A stretch of 64,000 nucleotides of DNA from Vibrio gallaecicus (GTDB lineage Bacteria; Pseudomonadota; Gammaproteobacteria; Enterobacterales; Vibrionaceae): positions 1,364,001 to 1,428,000 of the forward strand of contig NZ_AP025490.1 of assembly GCF_024347495.1 (NCBI RefSeq). The letters run 5' to 3'. The notes below the pieces were generated by a model. The model was not told the origin of the DNA and searched no databases. It saw only the letters and a program-made list of their open reading frames with translations. Shown here piece by piece: positions 1-9,993 of this stretch. Position 1 is the stretch's first letter; the number at the start of each line of letters is the position of its first letter. Position numbers and translations under genes: made by a program.

Positions 1-1
1 G

Positions 2-364
2 TGCATTAATGATACTTGTGGGCACGATGCTGGCGATTTGGTTTTGCAAACCCTTGCTCGTGAACTAAAAAACTCGTTTCGTAATGATGATATTGTTTGC
101 CGATTGGGCGGTGATGAGTTTTTAATTATTTGCCCACATACCGATCTTAAAGGCGGTATGTACGTTGCGGAAATCACTCGACAAAAAGTGTCTGAGTTAC
201 AGGTTGAAACGGGCAATCAGATTTGGATTGGTAGTATAAGCGTGGGTGTAGCTGAACTCACCCAAGCATTTGGATCAATCAATGAGTTGATTAAAGCCGC
301 AGATGAGTCAGTGTATTTAGCGAAAAATTCAGGGAAAAACAGTGTCCGATCGATTCAGATTTAA
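2..364 (+). CDS. GGDEF-domain protein, C-terminal part (partial)
   Basis: The reading frame is open from the left edge, so the gene starts outside the window. The visible 120 residues are the end of a diguanylate cyclase domain, which makes cyclic di-GMP from two GTP. A GHDAGD segment leads to an intact RLGGDEF active-site loop. An RNDD tetrapeptide lies exactly five residues before GGDEF, matching the RxxD product-inhibition site, so the enzyme is probably active and feedback-inhibited. The domain ends normally about 80 residues after the motif with no further domain. Sensor domains, if any, are upstream and unseen. Family assignment is firm; its input signal cannot be known from here. Confidence 0.9.
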   Translation, partial: CINDTCGHDAGDLVLQTLARELKNSFRNDDIVCRLGGDEFLIICPHTDLKGGMYVAEITRQKVSELQVETGNQIWIGSISVGVAELTQAFGSINELIKAADESVYLAKNSGKNSVRSIQI

Positions 365-1655
<1,291 letters not shown>

Positions 1656-1673
1656 TCCGGGGCAGTCAAAACT

Positions 1674-4076
1674 ATGAAATTCAGTGAATCTTGGCTACGC
1701 GAGTGGGTTAAACCTGCAATTAACAGCGAAGAGCTAGCTCACCAAATCACTATGGCTGGTTTGGAAGTTGACGATGTAGAACCTGTTGCTGGTGAATTCA
1801 CCGGCGTTAAAGTAGGTAAAGTGGTTGAGTGCGGTCAGCACCCAGACGCAGACAAACTACAAGTTACAAAGATCGACATTGGTGAAGAAGAACTTTTAGA
1901 CATCGTATGTGGTGCATCTAACTGTCGTCTTGGCCTAACGGTAGCAGTAGCAACAGTTGGTGCAGTTCTGCCTGGTAACTTCAAAATCAAGAAAGCAAAA
2001 CTACGTGGCGTTCCATCGCACGGCATGCTTTGTTCTTTCTCTGAGCTAGGTATCGACGTAGAGTCTGACGGCATCCTTGAGCTACCAGAAGGCACAACGC
2101 TAGGTATGGACGTACGTGAGCTTCTTGAGCTTAACGACGTAACTATCGACGTAGACCTAACAGCAAACCGCGCAGACTGCTTCAGCATTCGTGGCCTTGC
2201 TCGTGAAGTTGGCGTACTAAACCGCGCAGACGTTACAGAGCCAACAGTTGACGCTGTTGCAACAAGCATTGAAGACACAGTATCTATTGAAATCAAAGCA
2301 ACTGATGCTTGTCCACGTTACCTTGGCCGTGTGGTTAAGAACGTAAACGTGAAAGCGGAATCTCCAATCTGGATGCAAGAAAAACTGCGCCGTTGTGGTA
2401 TCCGTTCAATCGACCCAGTTGTAGACATCACAAACTACGTGATGCTAGAGCAAGGCCAACCAATGCACGCATTTGATCTTGCTAAGATCGAAGGTGGTAT
2501 AGTGGTTCGTCTAGCAGAGCAGGGCGAAAAGCTAACACTTCTAGATGGCAACGAAGCTGAACTAAACAGCAACACACTTGTTATCGCAGACCAAAACAAA
2601 GCACTAGCAATCGCTGGCATCTTTGGCGGTCAAGATTCAGGTGTTACTACTGAAACAACAGACGTACTTCTTGAAGCAGCATTCTTCGCACCGGATCACA
2701 TCCGTGGTCGCGCACGTGCTTACGGCCTTCACACAGATTCTTCTCTACGTTTCGAACGTGGTGTTGATTCAACGCTACAAGCAGCAGCAATGGAGCGTGC
2801 AACACAGCTTCTAGTTGAAATCTGTGGTGGTGAAGTTGCGCCAGTAAACGGCAGCGAATCTGAAGCTGATCTACCAAAAGCAAACGTAGTTGCTCTACGT
2901 CGCGCTAAGCTAGACAGCCTACTAGGTCACGAAATCCCATCTACAGACGTAGTGGAAATTCTTACTCGCCTAGGTTGTGACGTTGAGACGACTGAAGCTG
3001 GTTGGACGGCAACGTCTCCATCTTGGCGTTTTGATATCGCAATCGAGCAAGACCTAATTGAAGAAGTAGGTCGTATCTACGGTTACGATAACATTCCAAA
3101 CCAAGCGCCTAAAGCAGCACTTAAAATGAATGACCACAAAGAAGCTAACCAACCGCTTAAGCGCGTTCGTGACCTTCTTGTAGACCGTGGCTACCACGAA
3201 GCAATCACATACAGCTTCGTAGAACCAGAACAGCAAAAACTTGTTGTACCTGGTGTTGAGCCGCTAATCCTGCCATTCCCAATCTCTGCGGACATGTCAG
3301 CAATGCGTCTTGGTCTAATCCAAGGTCTTCTAAACACAGTGGTTCACAACCAGAAGCGTCAACAGTCTCGCGTTCGTCTATTCGAATCAGGCCTACGTTT
3401 CATCCCTGAAGCAACGGCTGAAAACGGCATGCGCCAAGAAATGATGCTTGCGGGCGTTATCTCTGGTACTCGTGGCGAAGAGCACTGGGACATTGCAACT
3501 AACACTGTAGATTTCTTCGATCTTAAAGGTGACCTAGAAGCAGTACTTGAGCTTTCAGCAAACGAAATCGCATACAGCTTCAAATCTGCTAAGCACCCTG
3601 CACTTCACCCAGGTCAAACTGCGGCTATCGTAGTAGACGCTGGTCTCGAAACCGAGAGAGAAGTGGGTATCATTGGTACTGTTCACCCAGAACTAGAGCG
3701 TAAGTTTGGTCTTAACGGCCGTACTATCGTATTCGAAATCGAATGGGCAGCTATCAACACTCGCGTGCTTCCAGAAGCAGTAGCAGTATCTAAGTTCCCT
3801 GCAAACCGTCGTGATATCGCAGTCGTTGTTGATGAAGCAGTAGCTTCTGGCGACATCGTAGATGCGTGTATCGCAGCGGGTGGTGAATTCCTAACAGGCG
3901 CTAAACTGTTCGACGTATACGTTGGTCAAGGCGTTGAAGAAGGTAAGAAGAGCCTAGCAATCGCACTTAGCCTACAGTCTGTAGAGCGCACACTTGAAGA
4001 TGCAGACATCGCTGGTTCAGTAGATGCTATCGTAGCTTCAATCTCAGAGAAATTCGGCGCAGCACTTCGCGACTAA
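1674..4076 (+). CDS. pheT: Phenylalanine-tRNA ligase beta subunit
   Basis: The tRNA-binding and editing partner of PheS, 800 residues, close to the 795 of E. coli. It starts [14 protein letters not shown]. An OB-fold tRNA-binding domain lies around residues 40-150, the B3/B4 editing region and B5 domain in the middle, and a C-terminal FDX-anticodon-binding domain with [14 protein letters not shown] around residues 705-720. It sits 18 bases after pheS and is surely cotranscribed. In E. coli ihfA follows directly; here a strong terminator comes instead, and ihfA lies about 29 kb further on. Codon use is as biased as in pheS. Confidence 0.97.
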   Translation: MKFSESWLREWVKPAINSEELAHQITMAGLEVDDVEPVAGEFTGVKVGKVVECGQHPDADKLQVTKIDIGEEELLDIVCGASNCRLGLTVAVATVGAVLPGNFKIKKAKLRGVPSHGMLCSFSELGIDVESDGILELPEGTTLGMDVRELLELNDVTIDVDLTANRADCFSIRGLAREVGVLNRADVTEPTVDAVATSIEDTVSIEIKATDACPRYLGRVVKNVNVKAESPIWMQEKLRRCGIRSIDPVVDITNYVMLEQGQPMHAFDLAKIEGGIVVRLAEQGEKLTLLDGNEAELNSNTLVIADQNKALAIAGIFGGQDSGVTTETTDVLLEAAFFAPDHIRGRARAYGLHTDSSLRFERGVDSTLQAAAMERATQLLVEICGGEVAPVNGSESEADLPKANVVALRRAKLDSLLGHEIPSTDVVEILTRLGCDVETTEAGWTATSPSWRFDIAIEQDLIEEVGRIYGYDNIPNQAPKAALKMNDHKEANQPLKRVRDLLVDRGYHEAITYSFVEPEQQKLVVPGVEPLILPFPISADMSAMRLGLIQGLLNTVVHNQKRQQSRVRLFESGLRFIPEATAENGMRQEMMLAGVISGTRGEEHWDIATNTVDFFDLKGDLEAVLELSANEIAYSFKSAKHPALHPGQTAAIVVDAGLETEREVGIIGTVHPELERKFGLNGRTIVFEIEWAAINTRVLPEAVAVSKFPANRRDIAVVVDEAVASGDIVDACIAAGGEFLTGAKLFDVYVGQGVEEGKKSLAIALSLQSVERTLEDADIAGSVDAIVASISEKFGAALRD

Positions 4077-4101
4077 TCTCTTCTGATAGATAGAAAAAAT
4101 C

Positions 4102-4131
4102 AAAGGCCTCGCATTGCGAGGCCTTTTTGTT
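4102..4131 (+). terminator. Rho-independent terminator of pheST
   Basis: An 11-bp perfect stem, aaaggcctcgc pairing with gcgaggccttt, with a 3-base loop (att), followed by a T-rich run. It ends the pheST transcript and so cuts any readthrough toward the accessory region. Confidence 0.9.
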
Positions 4132-4426
4132 TTTTGGCAAGAAGAGGGGCTAACCTCATTATTGGACAAAAACACCTCAGAGTAAATCGCATATAATCCA
4201 GGTTTCAGAAAACTTCTCATATCCTAAATGGAAAAATTGTAGGGTTAATGACGGTCCGTTAGCTAATAATACATGGTTGATATCATCATAGTGAACGGAC
4301 TGGCGTTGATTGTTTTTTTGCTAAGTATCGGAATTTAATGCCTAGTGCACAGCTGTCTAAAACTTTTGTCTTTATACTGTTTTCTTTCTCCAGTCAGAGA
4401 CCTATAACAATCAGTTGGATTTAAAA
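4132..4426. other. Intergenic region after pheST
   Basis: About 295 bases with no gene seen. It marks the left boundary of the insertion between pheT and ihfA. An inverted repeat gtccgtt (4254-4260) / aacggac (4294-4300) is present with a 33-base spacer. I see no integrase site or tRNA. Confidence 0.4.
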
Positions 4427-5116
4427 ATGAAAAAACTAAAAGCAATATATTTTGTTTTTCTAATAACATTAGTTTCTAGTCATAATGTGTCTGCATTTAT
4501 CAGTGAAGAAGAGCTGGGGTCAGAGCCCCCTTTCAACTCGCTAGATTGGAATTCCGGTTATAGCGATGAGCCGATACTTTACCCATTGCCATCCGCCTTA
4601 TATGTATCTCAATCTCCAACAGACACTTCGGTATTCGCCTATCAGGAAAATTTGATAAACGGTAGGGTAGTTAAATCTAGCAGCCAACTTAGTTCAAAGA
4701 GTTCTTATACAATCTTTAATGATCCTTTATTGACGAATACAATTGGTTTTGTCATTTATGAAGCTGTAAGTGCGTATATGTCATATGGCGTGGCAACTGG
4801 CTATGGTAATGATGCAGTTGGAGGGACTCAAGTTTTTCTCGGTATAGCTTCTGGGGGTCAACTTCCTTTTACAGGATATACATTGTTGGCACTTGGAGGA
4901 TACAATTTACTTAATGATGTTGAAAGAGAACAAGATGAGGATGGTGATCGCAAAATAAATGAAGATGTATTTTGGATAAATTTCGTTGGGATGAACCTAC
5001 TCAACCTAGAATCTACCTTAAATATGTCGTTTTTTGGTCCAGACTCAAGTCAAAAGGTATACTTCTACCCTGATAATAAAGGCGATTGGTTTATCAACTA
5101 TAACTACAAATTCTAG
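4427..5116 (+). CDS. Hypothetical exported protein
   Basis: I do not recognise the family. The 229-residue product begins with a clear Sec signal peptide (MKKLKAIYFVF..., likely cut after NVSA at about residue 23). A hydrophobic stretch lies mid-protein (GVATGYGNDAVGG to TLLALGGYNLL). An acidic segment DEDGDRKINED resembles a calcium-binding EF-hand-like loop but lacks the usual last glutamate. The protein ends in aromatic-rich NYNYKF; a final Phe is typical of outer-membrane barrels, but that is only a hint. An in-frame TTG exists at 4415; I prefer the ATG at 4427 because the signal peptide then starts normally. Base composition is more A+T rich than pheST, as expected for accessory DNA. Confidence 0.6.
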   Translation: MKKLKAIYFVFLITLVSSHNVSAFISEEELGSEPPFNSLDWNSGYSDEPILYPLPSALYVSQSPTDTSVFAYQENLINGRVVKSSSQLSSKSSYTIFNDPLLTNTIGFVIYEAVSAYMSYGVATGYGNDAVGGTQVFLGIASGGQLPFTGYTLLALGGYNLLNDVEREQDEDGDRKINEDVFWINFVGMNLLNLESTLNMSFFGPDSSQKVYFYPDNKGDWFINYNYKF

Positions 5117-5266
5117 AGCATAAGCAATGTTCTGCGCTTTGCCATAACTACAAGTATCGCAAACTCAGTAGCGTAATCTGTTGCTGAGTAATCGCACTAA
5201 AGCGTAATGAGGCAAAAATGAGTTTCTCAAGTCACCACAACAGAAGAACTTTTATCTAAATCCCCC

Positions 5267-5297
5267 TTGACCCGTCTACAACTTCACACTTTATAGT
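5267..5297 (+). promoter_or_regulatory. Candidate MerR-type promoter (19-bp spacer)
   Basis: A near-consensus -35 TTGACC (5267-5272) and -10 TATAGT (5292-5297) are separated by 19 bp, the over-long spacing typical of promoters activated by MerR-family regulators. It lies about 60 bases before the hydrolase start. I see no convincing dyad in the spacer and no MerR gene in the window, so an alternative -10 (TTTATA, 17-bp spacing) is possible. Confidence 0.4.
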
Positions 5298-5357
5298 GAC
5301 TACATTGATTGAGAGGGGCGCTTTCTGTGTTCCCTCCAAAGTAAGTAGAGAGACACT

Positions 5358-6230
5358 ATGAAACGTTTAATTCTAAACATCACATTCTTGGTATTCATGG
5401 CACTTAGTAGCATGAATGCCATGGCTCATGATTCAACGGTTAAGTACGGTATTGCGGTATCTCACGATGGTGAGCAAGTTGCGTATGGCAAAAGCGGGGG
5501 TGGGGACACGGCGTTGATCTTCATTCACGGCTGGAGCTTAGACAGCAGACTGTGGCAAAACCAAGTGAGTGAGTTTTCAAAGCATTATCAAGTAATCACC
5601 ATGGACTTAGCAGGGCACGGTAACTCATCGTTCAACCGCGAAGAGTACACCATGGTTGCGTTCGCTGAAGACATCAAAGCCGTCATCGAAAAAGAACAAC
5701 TCGAATCTGTCATCTTAGTCGGCCATTCCATGGCGGGTGGTGTTATTGCAGAAGCCGCTAAACTGATGCCGAAAAGAGTGAAGGGCATTATTGGTGTAGA
5801 CACATCGCAAAACGTTGCACTAGCGGTATCACAAAGCGACCTAGATGCAATGACTAAACCCTTTGAAGCTGACTTCCAAGCGGGTATCACTATGTTCGTG
5901 AAAGACTCGCTACCAAAAGACGTAGACGCGGATTTACTTTACTGGGTAACGCAAGACATGGCATCAGCACCGCCCGCTATCGCGGTAAACCAGTTCCGCC
6001 ATTATCTAGGTCAATACGTGACAGGCGAAGCCCACCGCGTGTATGAGAACGTCAATGTGCCAGTAATATTGGTTAACGCTCGCCTATGGCCAACCGATTC
6101 AGAAGCGAACAAGAAACACATCAAGGATTACAGCATTTACTACATTGAAGACTCAGGCCACTTCCCAATGCTTGAGCAACCACAGCAATTCAACACAACG
6201 TTGATGAAAGCGGTGAAGTCAGTGAAGTAG
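5358..6230 (+). CDS. Exported alpha/beta-fold hydrolase
   Basis: A 290-residue alpha/beta hydrolase, an esterase, lipase or related enzyme of unknown substrate. It has a Sec signal peptide cut near NAMA-HD (about residue 23), so it acts in the periplasm or outside. The oxyanion HGW motif is followed by the nucleophile elbow GHSMAGG with Ser124. The catalytic His268 lies in DSGHFPMLEQP. The acid residue is probably the Asp of WPTD near residue 250. The gene stands alone behind its own promoter and has its own terminator. Its last 125 bases and terminator reappear at 8417-8548 and 10895-10975, and a decayed N-terminal copy lies at 27941-28136, so this family has been copied repeatedly in the region. 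Confidence 0.85.
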   Translation: MKRLILNITFLVFMALSSMNAMAHDSTVKYGIAVSHDGEQVAYGKSGGGDTALIFIHGWSLDSRLWQNQVSEFSKHYQVITMDLAGHGNSSFNREEYTMVAFAEDIKAVIEKEQLESVILVGHSMAGGVIAEAAKLMPKRVKGIIGVDTSQNVALAVSQSDLDAMTKPFEADFQAGITMFVKDSLPKDVDADLLYWVTQDMASAPPAIAVNQFRHYLGQYVTGEAHRVYENVNVPVILVNARLWPTDSEANKKHIKDYSIYYIEDSGHFPMLEQPQQFNTTLMKAVKSVK

Positions 6231-6278
6231 GGCGCTGTAGTGGTTAAAAGGTGGATGTAATCGGTGATAGGTAAAACT

Positions 6279-6306
6279 AAGGCCTAGCGTGTGCGAGGCC
6301 TTTTGT
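6279..6306 (+). terminator. Terminator of the hydrolase gene
   Basis: Stem aaggcct / aggcctt with two further inner G-C pairs, then TTTTG. The preceding bases (gataggtaaaactaaggcct) recur almost unchanged before the terminator at 10948-10975, showing shared ancestry. Confidence 0.8.
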
Positions 6307-6400
6307 TATTTGGAGGTTTTGGTCGAATCCCAGAACTGTCTTTCACAATACTGATCTCATGGTCTTCATCCTATAGAGCAGACAGATGGGTACTGAGTGG

Positions 6401-6859
6401 CTAGTCGTTCCGGGTCATATTCGGCATTTGTCCTAACATGCCATTTTCGCCGAAATGGAATGTTTCAAGTTGGGCTCTGGGTGTGGTACTCGACTTTATC
6501 GAGCTGGTATGGAGCGCCTCATCCTTTGTGCTAGCGGCGTAAAGTTGCCCAGAGAACGGAATGCTGGTGTCGTAATTTTCAAACCATACTGCCATTGCTT
6601 CCGTAAGCAAATTATCAGATTTGTCGACATGCGCTAAGTAAGACTTGTGGTTGGCAAATATTCTCAAGTCATGAACCAAGTTGGGCGTGTTGTCGTCCGG
6701 GAAGACCGCTGCCATCAAAATGCCAGGAATCTTCTGGTGCCACATGTCACAGACGGTCTCGAATGACGTACCTAAATTCTGTATTTGTCCTGGCTTCACA
6801 TAACGCGTCGTAAATCCAAACAGCGGAGGACCTTCTTCCCTACCGCCATCAGGTTTCAT
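6401..6859 (-). CDS. Monooxygenase-like (dimeric alpha/beta barrel) protein, second of a pair
   Basis: A 152-residue protein that I place only loosely with antibiotic biosynthesis monooxygenase-like ferredoxin folds. It shares a pattern with its upstream neighbour ([13 protein letters not shown]...[18 protein letters not shown] against AIFAFPDTEDP...HILWVRSASAFNDDL), so the two look like diverged duplicates or two halves of a former fused protein. No signal peptide is seen. Its ATG overlaps the upstream TGA (ATGA) and no separate ribosome site is visible, so it is probably translated by coupling. The overlap lies at the exact centre of a 28-bp perfect palindrome. Substrate unknown. Confidence 0.6.
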   Translation of the reverse strand: MKPDGGREEGPPLFGFTTRYVKPGQIQNLGTSFETVCDMWHQKIPGILMAAVFPDDNTPNLVHDLRIFANHKSYLAHVDKSDNLLTEAMAVWFENYDTSIPFSGQLYAASTKDEALHTSSIKSSTTPRAQLETFHFGENGMLGQMPNMTRND

Positions 6860-6872
6860 GAAACCTGATGGC
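6845..6872. repeat. 28-bp perfect palindrome over stop/start overlap
   Basis: The sequence reads identically on both strands, with half-site gccatcaggtttca. Its centre falls inside the ATGA overlap of the two monooxygenase-like genes, between 6858 and 6859. In the mRNA it would fold into a hairpin that holds the stop and start codons. Confidence 0.9.
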
Positions 6873-7311
6873 TTGTCTTAAATTCATACTTTACGTCCGA
6901 AGCTGCTTTCGCTCGGTTTTTTGTTTCTTCGTTCCACCCGCCAAACACGGTTAATGTGTCTAGGTTTTCAGGCGAGTAATCATACTTATCCCACACGGAT
7001 TCTGCCTGAGTAGAGCGAGACAAGTCATCGTTAAACGCACTGGCACTTCGGACCCATAAAATATGCCAGTATGCCAAAGGATCTTCTGTATCAGGAAAGG
7101 CAAAGATTGCTTTAATGTCTGGGTTTTCTTCGTAAGCTGACTTTGAATGCGCTTGGTACGCATGCTTAAATTCAGCAAGTTTCTCTTTTTTTATATGACG
7201 CTTACCGTAAACAAGAACCGGGGTTACTTGTGCCGAGTCAGAGATAACAGCAGTTTCTTCAAATTGGGATAAAACGGGATTTACTTGTTCATTATCATCT
7301 TTCTTTTGCAT
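6856..7311 (-). CDS. Monooxygenase-like protein, first of a pair
   Basis: 151 residues, no signal peptide. The core (about residues 30-125) has the character of an antibiotic-monooxygenase-like alpha/beta fold with VYGKRHIKKEKLAEFK, AIFAFPDTEDPLAYWHILWVRS and LTVFGGWN. Function is unknown. A strong ribosome site (AGGAG, six bases before ATG) fixes the start. It is cotranscribed and overlaps by four bases with the next gene. Upstream on the same strand lie a 34-codon ORF and a threonine leader peptide with attenuator, so this pair may be under threonine-responsive control, or may have been placed behind an orphan leader. Confidence 0.6.
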   Translation of the reverse strand: MQKKDDNEQVNPVLSQFEETAVISDSAQVTPVLVYGKRHIKKEKLAEFKHAYQAHSKSAYEENPDIKAIFAFPDTEDPLAYWHILWVRSASAFNDDLSRSTQAESVWDKYDYSPENLDTLTVFGGWNEETKNRAKAASDVKYEFKTSHQVS

Positions 7312-7441
7312 GTCTTCTCCTAACTGAGTGTCAATTTTTATCTACTATTGATAGTGAAAGTTTAGTTTTAATTCGCCTAGAACGAGCATCTATTATCTTA
7401 GGTTTGATAAAAGCCATGCTGCCAAATGTTCTAAGGACACC

Positions 7442-7546
7442 TTATTCACTGTTATCTCTTGTCTGTTCTGAGGCCAACAGATCATCCCTAGTTTTAGCGG
7501 TACGAAGCGTAATAAGTTGCTGGGTGATTTCTCGTTGTGTCTTCAT
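7442..7546 (-). CDS. Small ORF of 34 codons behind the attenuator
   Basis: Starts MKTQREITQQLI and ends EQTRDNSE; polar, no membrane segment. An AGAGA ribosome site lies five to six bases before the ATG, and the ORF is the first after the attenuator hairpin, with 130 bases between its stop and the monooxygenase-like pair. I recognise no family. It could be a genuine microprotein or the leftover N-terminus of a lost structural gene. Confidence 0.4.
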   Translation of the reverse strand: MKTQREITQQLITLRTAKTRDDLLASEQTRDNSE

Positions 7547-7590
7547 ATTTATCTCTAGTTAATTCTGAGTGAAATACAAAGCCTAGATAC

Positions 7591-7623
7591 AAAAAAACCT
7601 CTGGCGATGAATCACTCAGAGGT
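7591..7623 (-). terminator. Attenuator terminator of the threonine leader
   Basis: Read on the minus strand: ACCTCTG, 13-base loop, CAGAGGT, then a run of T. The 5' arm (7617-7623) can alternatively pair with ACTCAGGAGGT (around 7647-7657) just before the leader stop codon, forming ten base pairs with one bulge, which would act as antiterminator. Confidence 0.75.
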
Positions 7624-7642
7624 CTTTTATTGACGCAAAAAA

Positions 7643-7708
7643 CTACCTCCTGAGTAACCTCATGGTGGTAGTGGTGGTGGTTTTTGCGTTTAGGTTAATT
7701 TTGTTCAT
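7643..7708 (-). CDS. Threonine-rich leader peptide
   Basis: A 21-codon ORF, MNKINLNAK followed by six threonine codons (ACC ACC ACC ACT ACC ACC) and MRLLRR. The codons lie between two arms of a 9-bp hairpin, ACGCAAAAA (7681-7689) and TTTTTGCGT (7633-7641), and a Rho-independent terminator follows 20 bases after the stop. This is the classical layout of an amino-acid attenuator such as that of thrABC in E. coli: stalling on threonine codons would free the antiterminator. A possible promoter (TTGTGC, 17 bases, TAATAA) lies just upstream. The odd point is that no threonine biosynthetic gene follows. The frame is open upstream for 59 more codons, but I treat that as chance. Confidence 0.7.
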   Translation of the reverse strand: MNKINLNAKTTTTTTMRLLRR

Positions 7709-7894
7709 AGGGGTAATTATTAACACTTTGTAGATATCCGCACAAGGTAAATTAAGATTCCACAACAGTAGAAATGGGTCTGTTGTGTTCTTGAGCTGAC
7801 AGCAGCGCTTACTCTCATTTCCCCTATGTTTGGTACAAGTGTTCTTGAAGCCAAATCGTAACATGATGGCTTCTGTAATTCTCATGAGAGCAGT

Positions 7895-8017
7895 TTACTT
7901 GTTGTCTTGAGAGTCTTTATATTTCTTTGCAATCCACTCATGCAAATGAAGCCCCGATTGACGCTTTAGGAATACACTGATACCAGCCAAAATTAACAGT
8001 CCAATTATTGTGCCCAT
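7895..8017 (-). CDS. Small single-span membrane protein (40 aa)
   Basis: MGTIIGLLILAGISVFLKRQ is a hydrophobic N-terminal helix followed by a polar tail ending KDSQDNK. A GTGGAG ribosome site lies six bases before the ATG; a second ATG six bases further upstream would touch that site, so I reject it. No homology is recognised. It lies between the RHH-like gene and the threonine leader, all on the minus strand. Confidence 0.5.
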   Translation of the reverse strand: MGTIIGLLILAGISVFLKRQSGLHLHEWIAKKYKDSQDNK

Positions 8018-8076
8018 AATCATCTCCACGCTTTGTCATTTTTAAATTCATTTTAATCAATACGTTAGTGTTTTGA

Positions 8077-8334
8077 TTAATCCATTGATTTCATCATTTT
8101 ATCTATATTAAGCCCACCAAGATCCTCGAGGTTATTCTTAATCTCTTCATCGATTGATAGCTGGCGTTCCACTTTCTTTATTTCCTTCTCAAGAAACTTT
8201 TCAACTTCTTGAGATACGTTGAACATTAAGCCTTGTTCACGCGCTGCTTTTCTCGCTCGTTTAAGACGAACATCTAAGTCTGATGAGATTTTGATGTTCA
8301 GTGATACTTTGGATTGTTTTTTCTGTAATGACAT
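8077..8334 (-). CDS. Hypothetical protein, ribbon-helix-helix-like
   Basis: 85 residues. The N-terminal part (KVSLNIKISSDLDVRLKRAR) has the strand-then-helix pattern of ribbon-helix-helix DNA-binding proteins such as plasmid partition or antitoxin regulators, followed by a charged helical region (EKFLEKEIKKVERQL) likely to be coiled. I chose the ATG at 8334, preceded by TTGAGA four to five bases away, over the in-frame TTG at 8346. No toxin-like partner adjoins. Function as repressor, antitoxin or plasmid-derived protein is open. Confidence 0.5.
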   Translation of the reverse strand: MSLQKKQSKVSLNIKISSDLDVRLKRARKAAREQGLMFNVSQEVEKFLEKEIKKVERQLSIDEEIKNNLEDLGGLNIDKMMKSMD

Positions 8335-8745
8335 ATTGATTCTCAATTTTATCTAAAAAATACTATAAACTTTTCTACCTTTTTAGCAAGAAAATTCGAG
8401 ATTGACGGATTTAAGGGCGAACAAGAAACACATCAAGGATTACAGCATTTACTACATTGAAGACTCAGGTCACTTCCCAATGCTTGAGCAACCACAGCAA
8501 TTCAACACAACGTTGATGAAAGCGGTTAAGTCGGTGAAGTAAGGCGCTTGCACGTTAGAATAGGCTGATAATCCCCTCCTAACCTCCCCTTTGTTTACAT
8601 CTCCAATCTCTTGTTGGTAATGGGAAAGGGGAGGAACTAAATACCGAATGCTACATGTGCTGCTATATGTTCAGCGGCAAAGAATGTGCTCCCCCTCATT
8701 CTTATATCTCAAGAGATCGGGTCACCCCATTCGAGGGGGAGGCTT
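8335..8745. other. Spacer with hydrolase fragment and inverted repeats
   Basis: No intact gene. It holds the copied hydrolase 3' end (8417-8548) and two GC-rich dyads: cctccccttt (8583-8592) with aaaggggagg (8625-8634), and ctccccctc (near 8690) with gagggggag (near 8740), just before the MFS gene end. They resemble the dispersed ggggag repeats seen between genes in Vibrio; they could also terminate the MFS transcript. Confidence 0.5.
8417..8548 (+). pseudogene. Copy of the hydrolase 3' end
   Basis: 132 bases match 6105-6236 with only four mismatches that I count (about 97%), covering the last 42 codons, the catalytic His region DSGHFPMLEQP, the stop codon and six bases after it. Both ends are abrupt: the match starts at gcgaacaag and stops at ggcgct. 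No start, no nucleophile part. It is a recent duplication, not an independent gene. Confidence 0.9.
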
Positions 8746-9993
8746 TCACACAGACTCTGTTTTGACTACTTCACGGCAGCCGAGGAAATAAAGCGAAGAG
8801 ATTAAGAGTACAGAACCACACAATATCCAACTAAGGGATATGCCGTAATACTCAGAAATGAATCCCAAAGCTAAAGAAGCCAGTACGCCGCCACCTGTAA
8901 CGGCGAAAGAACTTATGGACAAAATTGTTGATCGCATCTCTTCTGGAGTATTTTCATTAAGTAATACCTGCTCAGAGTTGTTGCCCATTGTTAGGAGAAA
9001 GAAAAACGTCAAATACAGTAGAGCAAAGTTCATGGTGTTGCTGGTGTTGGCAAGTAAGATCAGCGACAGGCCGGCAAGTGCGCGAGTCACAAACATTAAA
9101 GCCTTGTGAGAACCGCCAAACACATTTAACAAGGGAACGGACACTATTGACGATAAAGCGGACATCAAGAAGTACAGTGCCGATATGATGCCAAAAAGTG
9201 TTAAATCTTTGGACTGCATTCCCATTAATTCTGATAGGTAGGGTTGCCAGAGGTTTTCAACAGCACTCATTGTTGCGCCAAATACGAGTGTTGCCTGAAT
9301 AACTAACCTTAACGTCCAGTGGTTTAGAGAGAAGTTAAGTGCCTGAACACTCGTTTTTACCGCGATTATGATGGTGCTTTTGTGGCTTTCTTTGATTCTT
9401 TTCTGCTCATCAGGAAGTAATAGCCGTGTCAGAAAAAGCAAGATAATACTTGATACGCTAGTGACGAAAATACTGATGTCATACACGTCAAATGACTCAA
9501 AATATGAACTCACCATACTGTTAGGTAAAACACCACCGAACAGACATCCGGTTGCTAGCCCTACGGTAACAAACACATTAACTTTTGCCATAGCTGTATG
9601 GTACGAATTATCTCCAGGGATACGATCAAATGCATCATAGAACCATGCGTCGAGAGTCCCGGAGTAAACGGCTTTAGAAGCGCCTAAGAACATGGCGCTA
9701 ATTAAGATACTGCTCAAGCTATTTGCATAGAGTAGATTGAGACAGCCAAGTAGAGTAAGTACTAGCGAGTACGAATATGTTTTTTTTCGTCCAATGGTGT
9801 CAGCAAGACCACCGACTGGTATCTCTAGTATTGTAGTGCTTCCGATCCAAACAGCCATGACAATCCCAACTTCCGTTAGGTTTAGTCCCCTAGACTGAAA
9901 AATAAGAATAATGACAGGAATAAGTAGCCCAACTACTGTCCAATGTAGATATTGTTGTATGCCAAATCGTACAACTAACTCATTTCGTTGCAT
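8746..9993 (-). CDS. MFS transporter
   Basis: 415 residues with about 12 hydrophobic spans in two halves joined by a charged loop (PDEQKRIKESHKS, near residue 195-210), the standard major facilitator layout. The loop between spans 2 and 3 has the family signature form GGLADTIGRKKTY. Inner-membrane efflux or uptake; substrate unknown. ATG at 9993 follows AAGGAAC; an in-frame TTG one codon earlier is ignored. The XRE regulator gene is divergent, 122 bases away, which suggests it controls this transporter. Confidence 0.85.
   Translation of the reverse strand: MQRNELVVRFGIQQYLHWTVVGLLIPVIILIFQSRGLNLTEVGIVMAVWIGSTTILEIPVGGLADTIGRKKTYSYSLVLTLLGCLNLLYANSLSSILISAMFLGASKAVYSGTLDAWFYDAFDRIPGDNSYHTAMAKVNVFVTVGLATGCLFGGVLPNSMVSSYFESFDVYDISIFVTSVSSIILLFLTRLLLPDEQKRIKESHKSTIIIAVKTSVQALNFSLNHWTLRLVIQATLVFGATMSAVENLWQPYLSELMGMQSKDLTLFGIISALYFLMSALSSIVSVPLLNVFGGSHKALMFVTRALAGLSLILLANTSNTMNFALLYLTFFFLLTMGNNSEQVLLNENTPEEMRSTILSISSFAVTGGGVLASLALGFISEYYGISLSWILCGSVLLISSLYFLGCREVVKTESV

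Noticed and set aside
7709..7885. Upstream extension of the threonine leader to an 80-codon gene
   Set aside because: Composition and lack of ribosome site suggest chance; only the last 21 codons have attenuator logic.
8417..8548. Functional short hydrolase gene
   Set aside because: Only the last 42 codons are present, without start or nucleophile.
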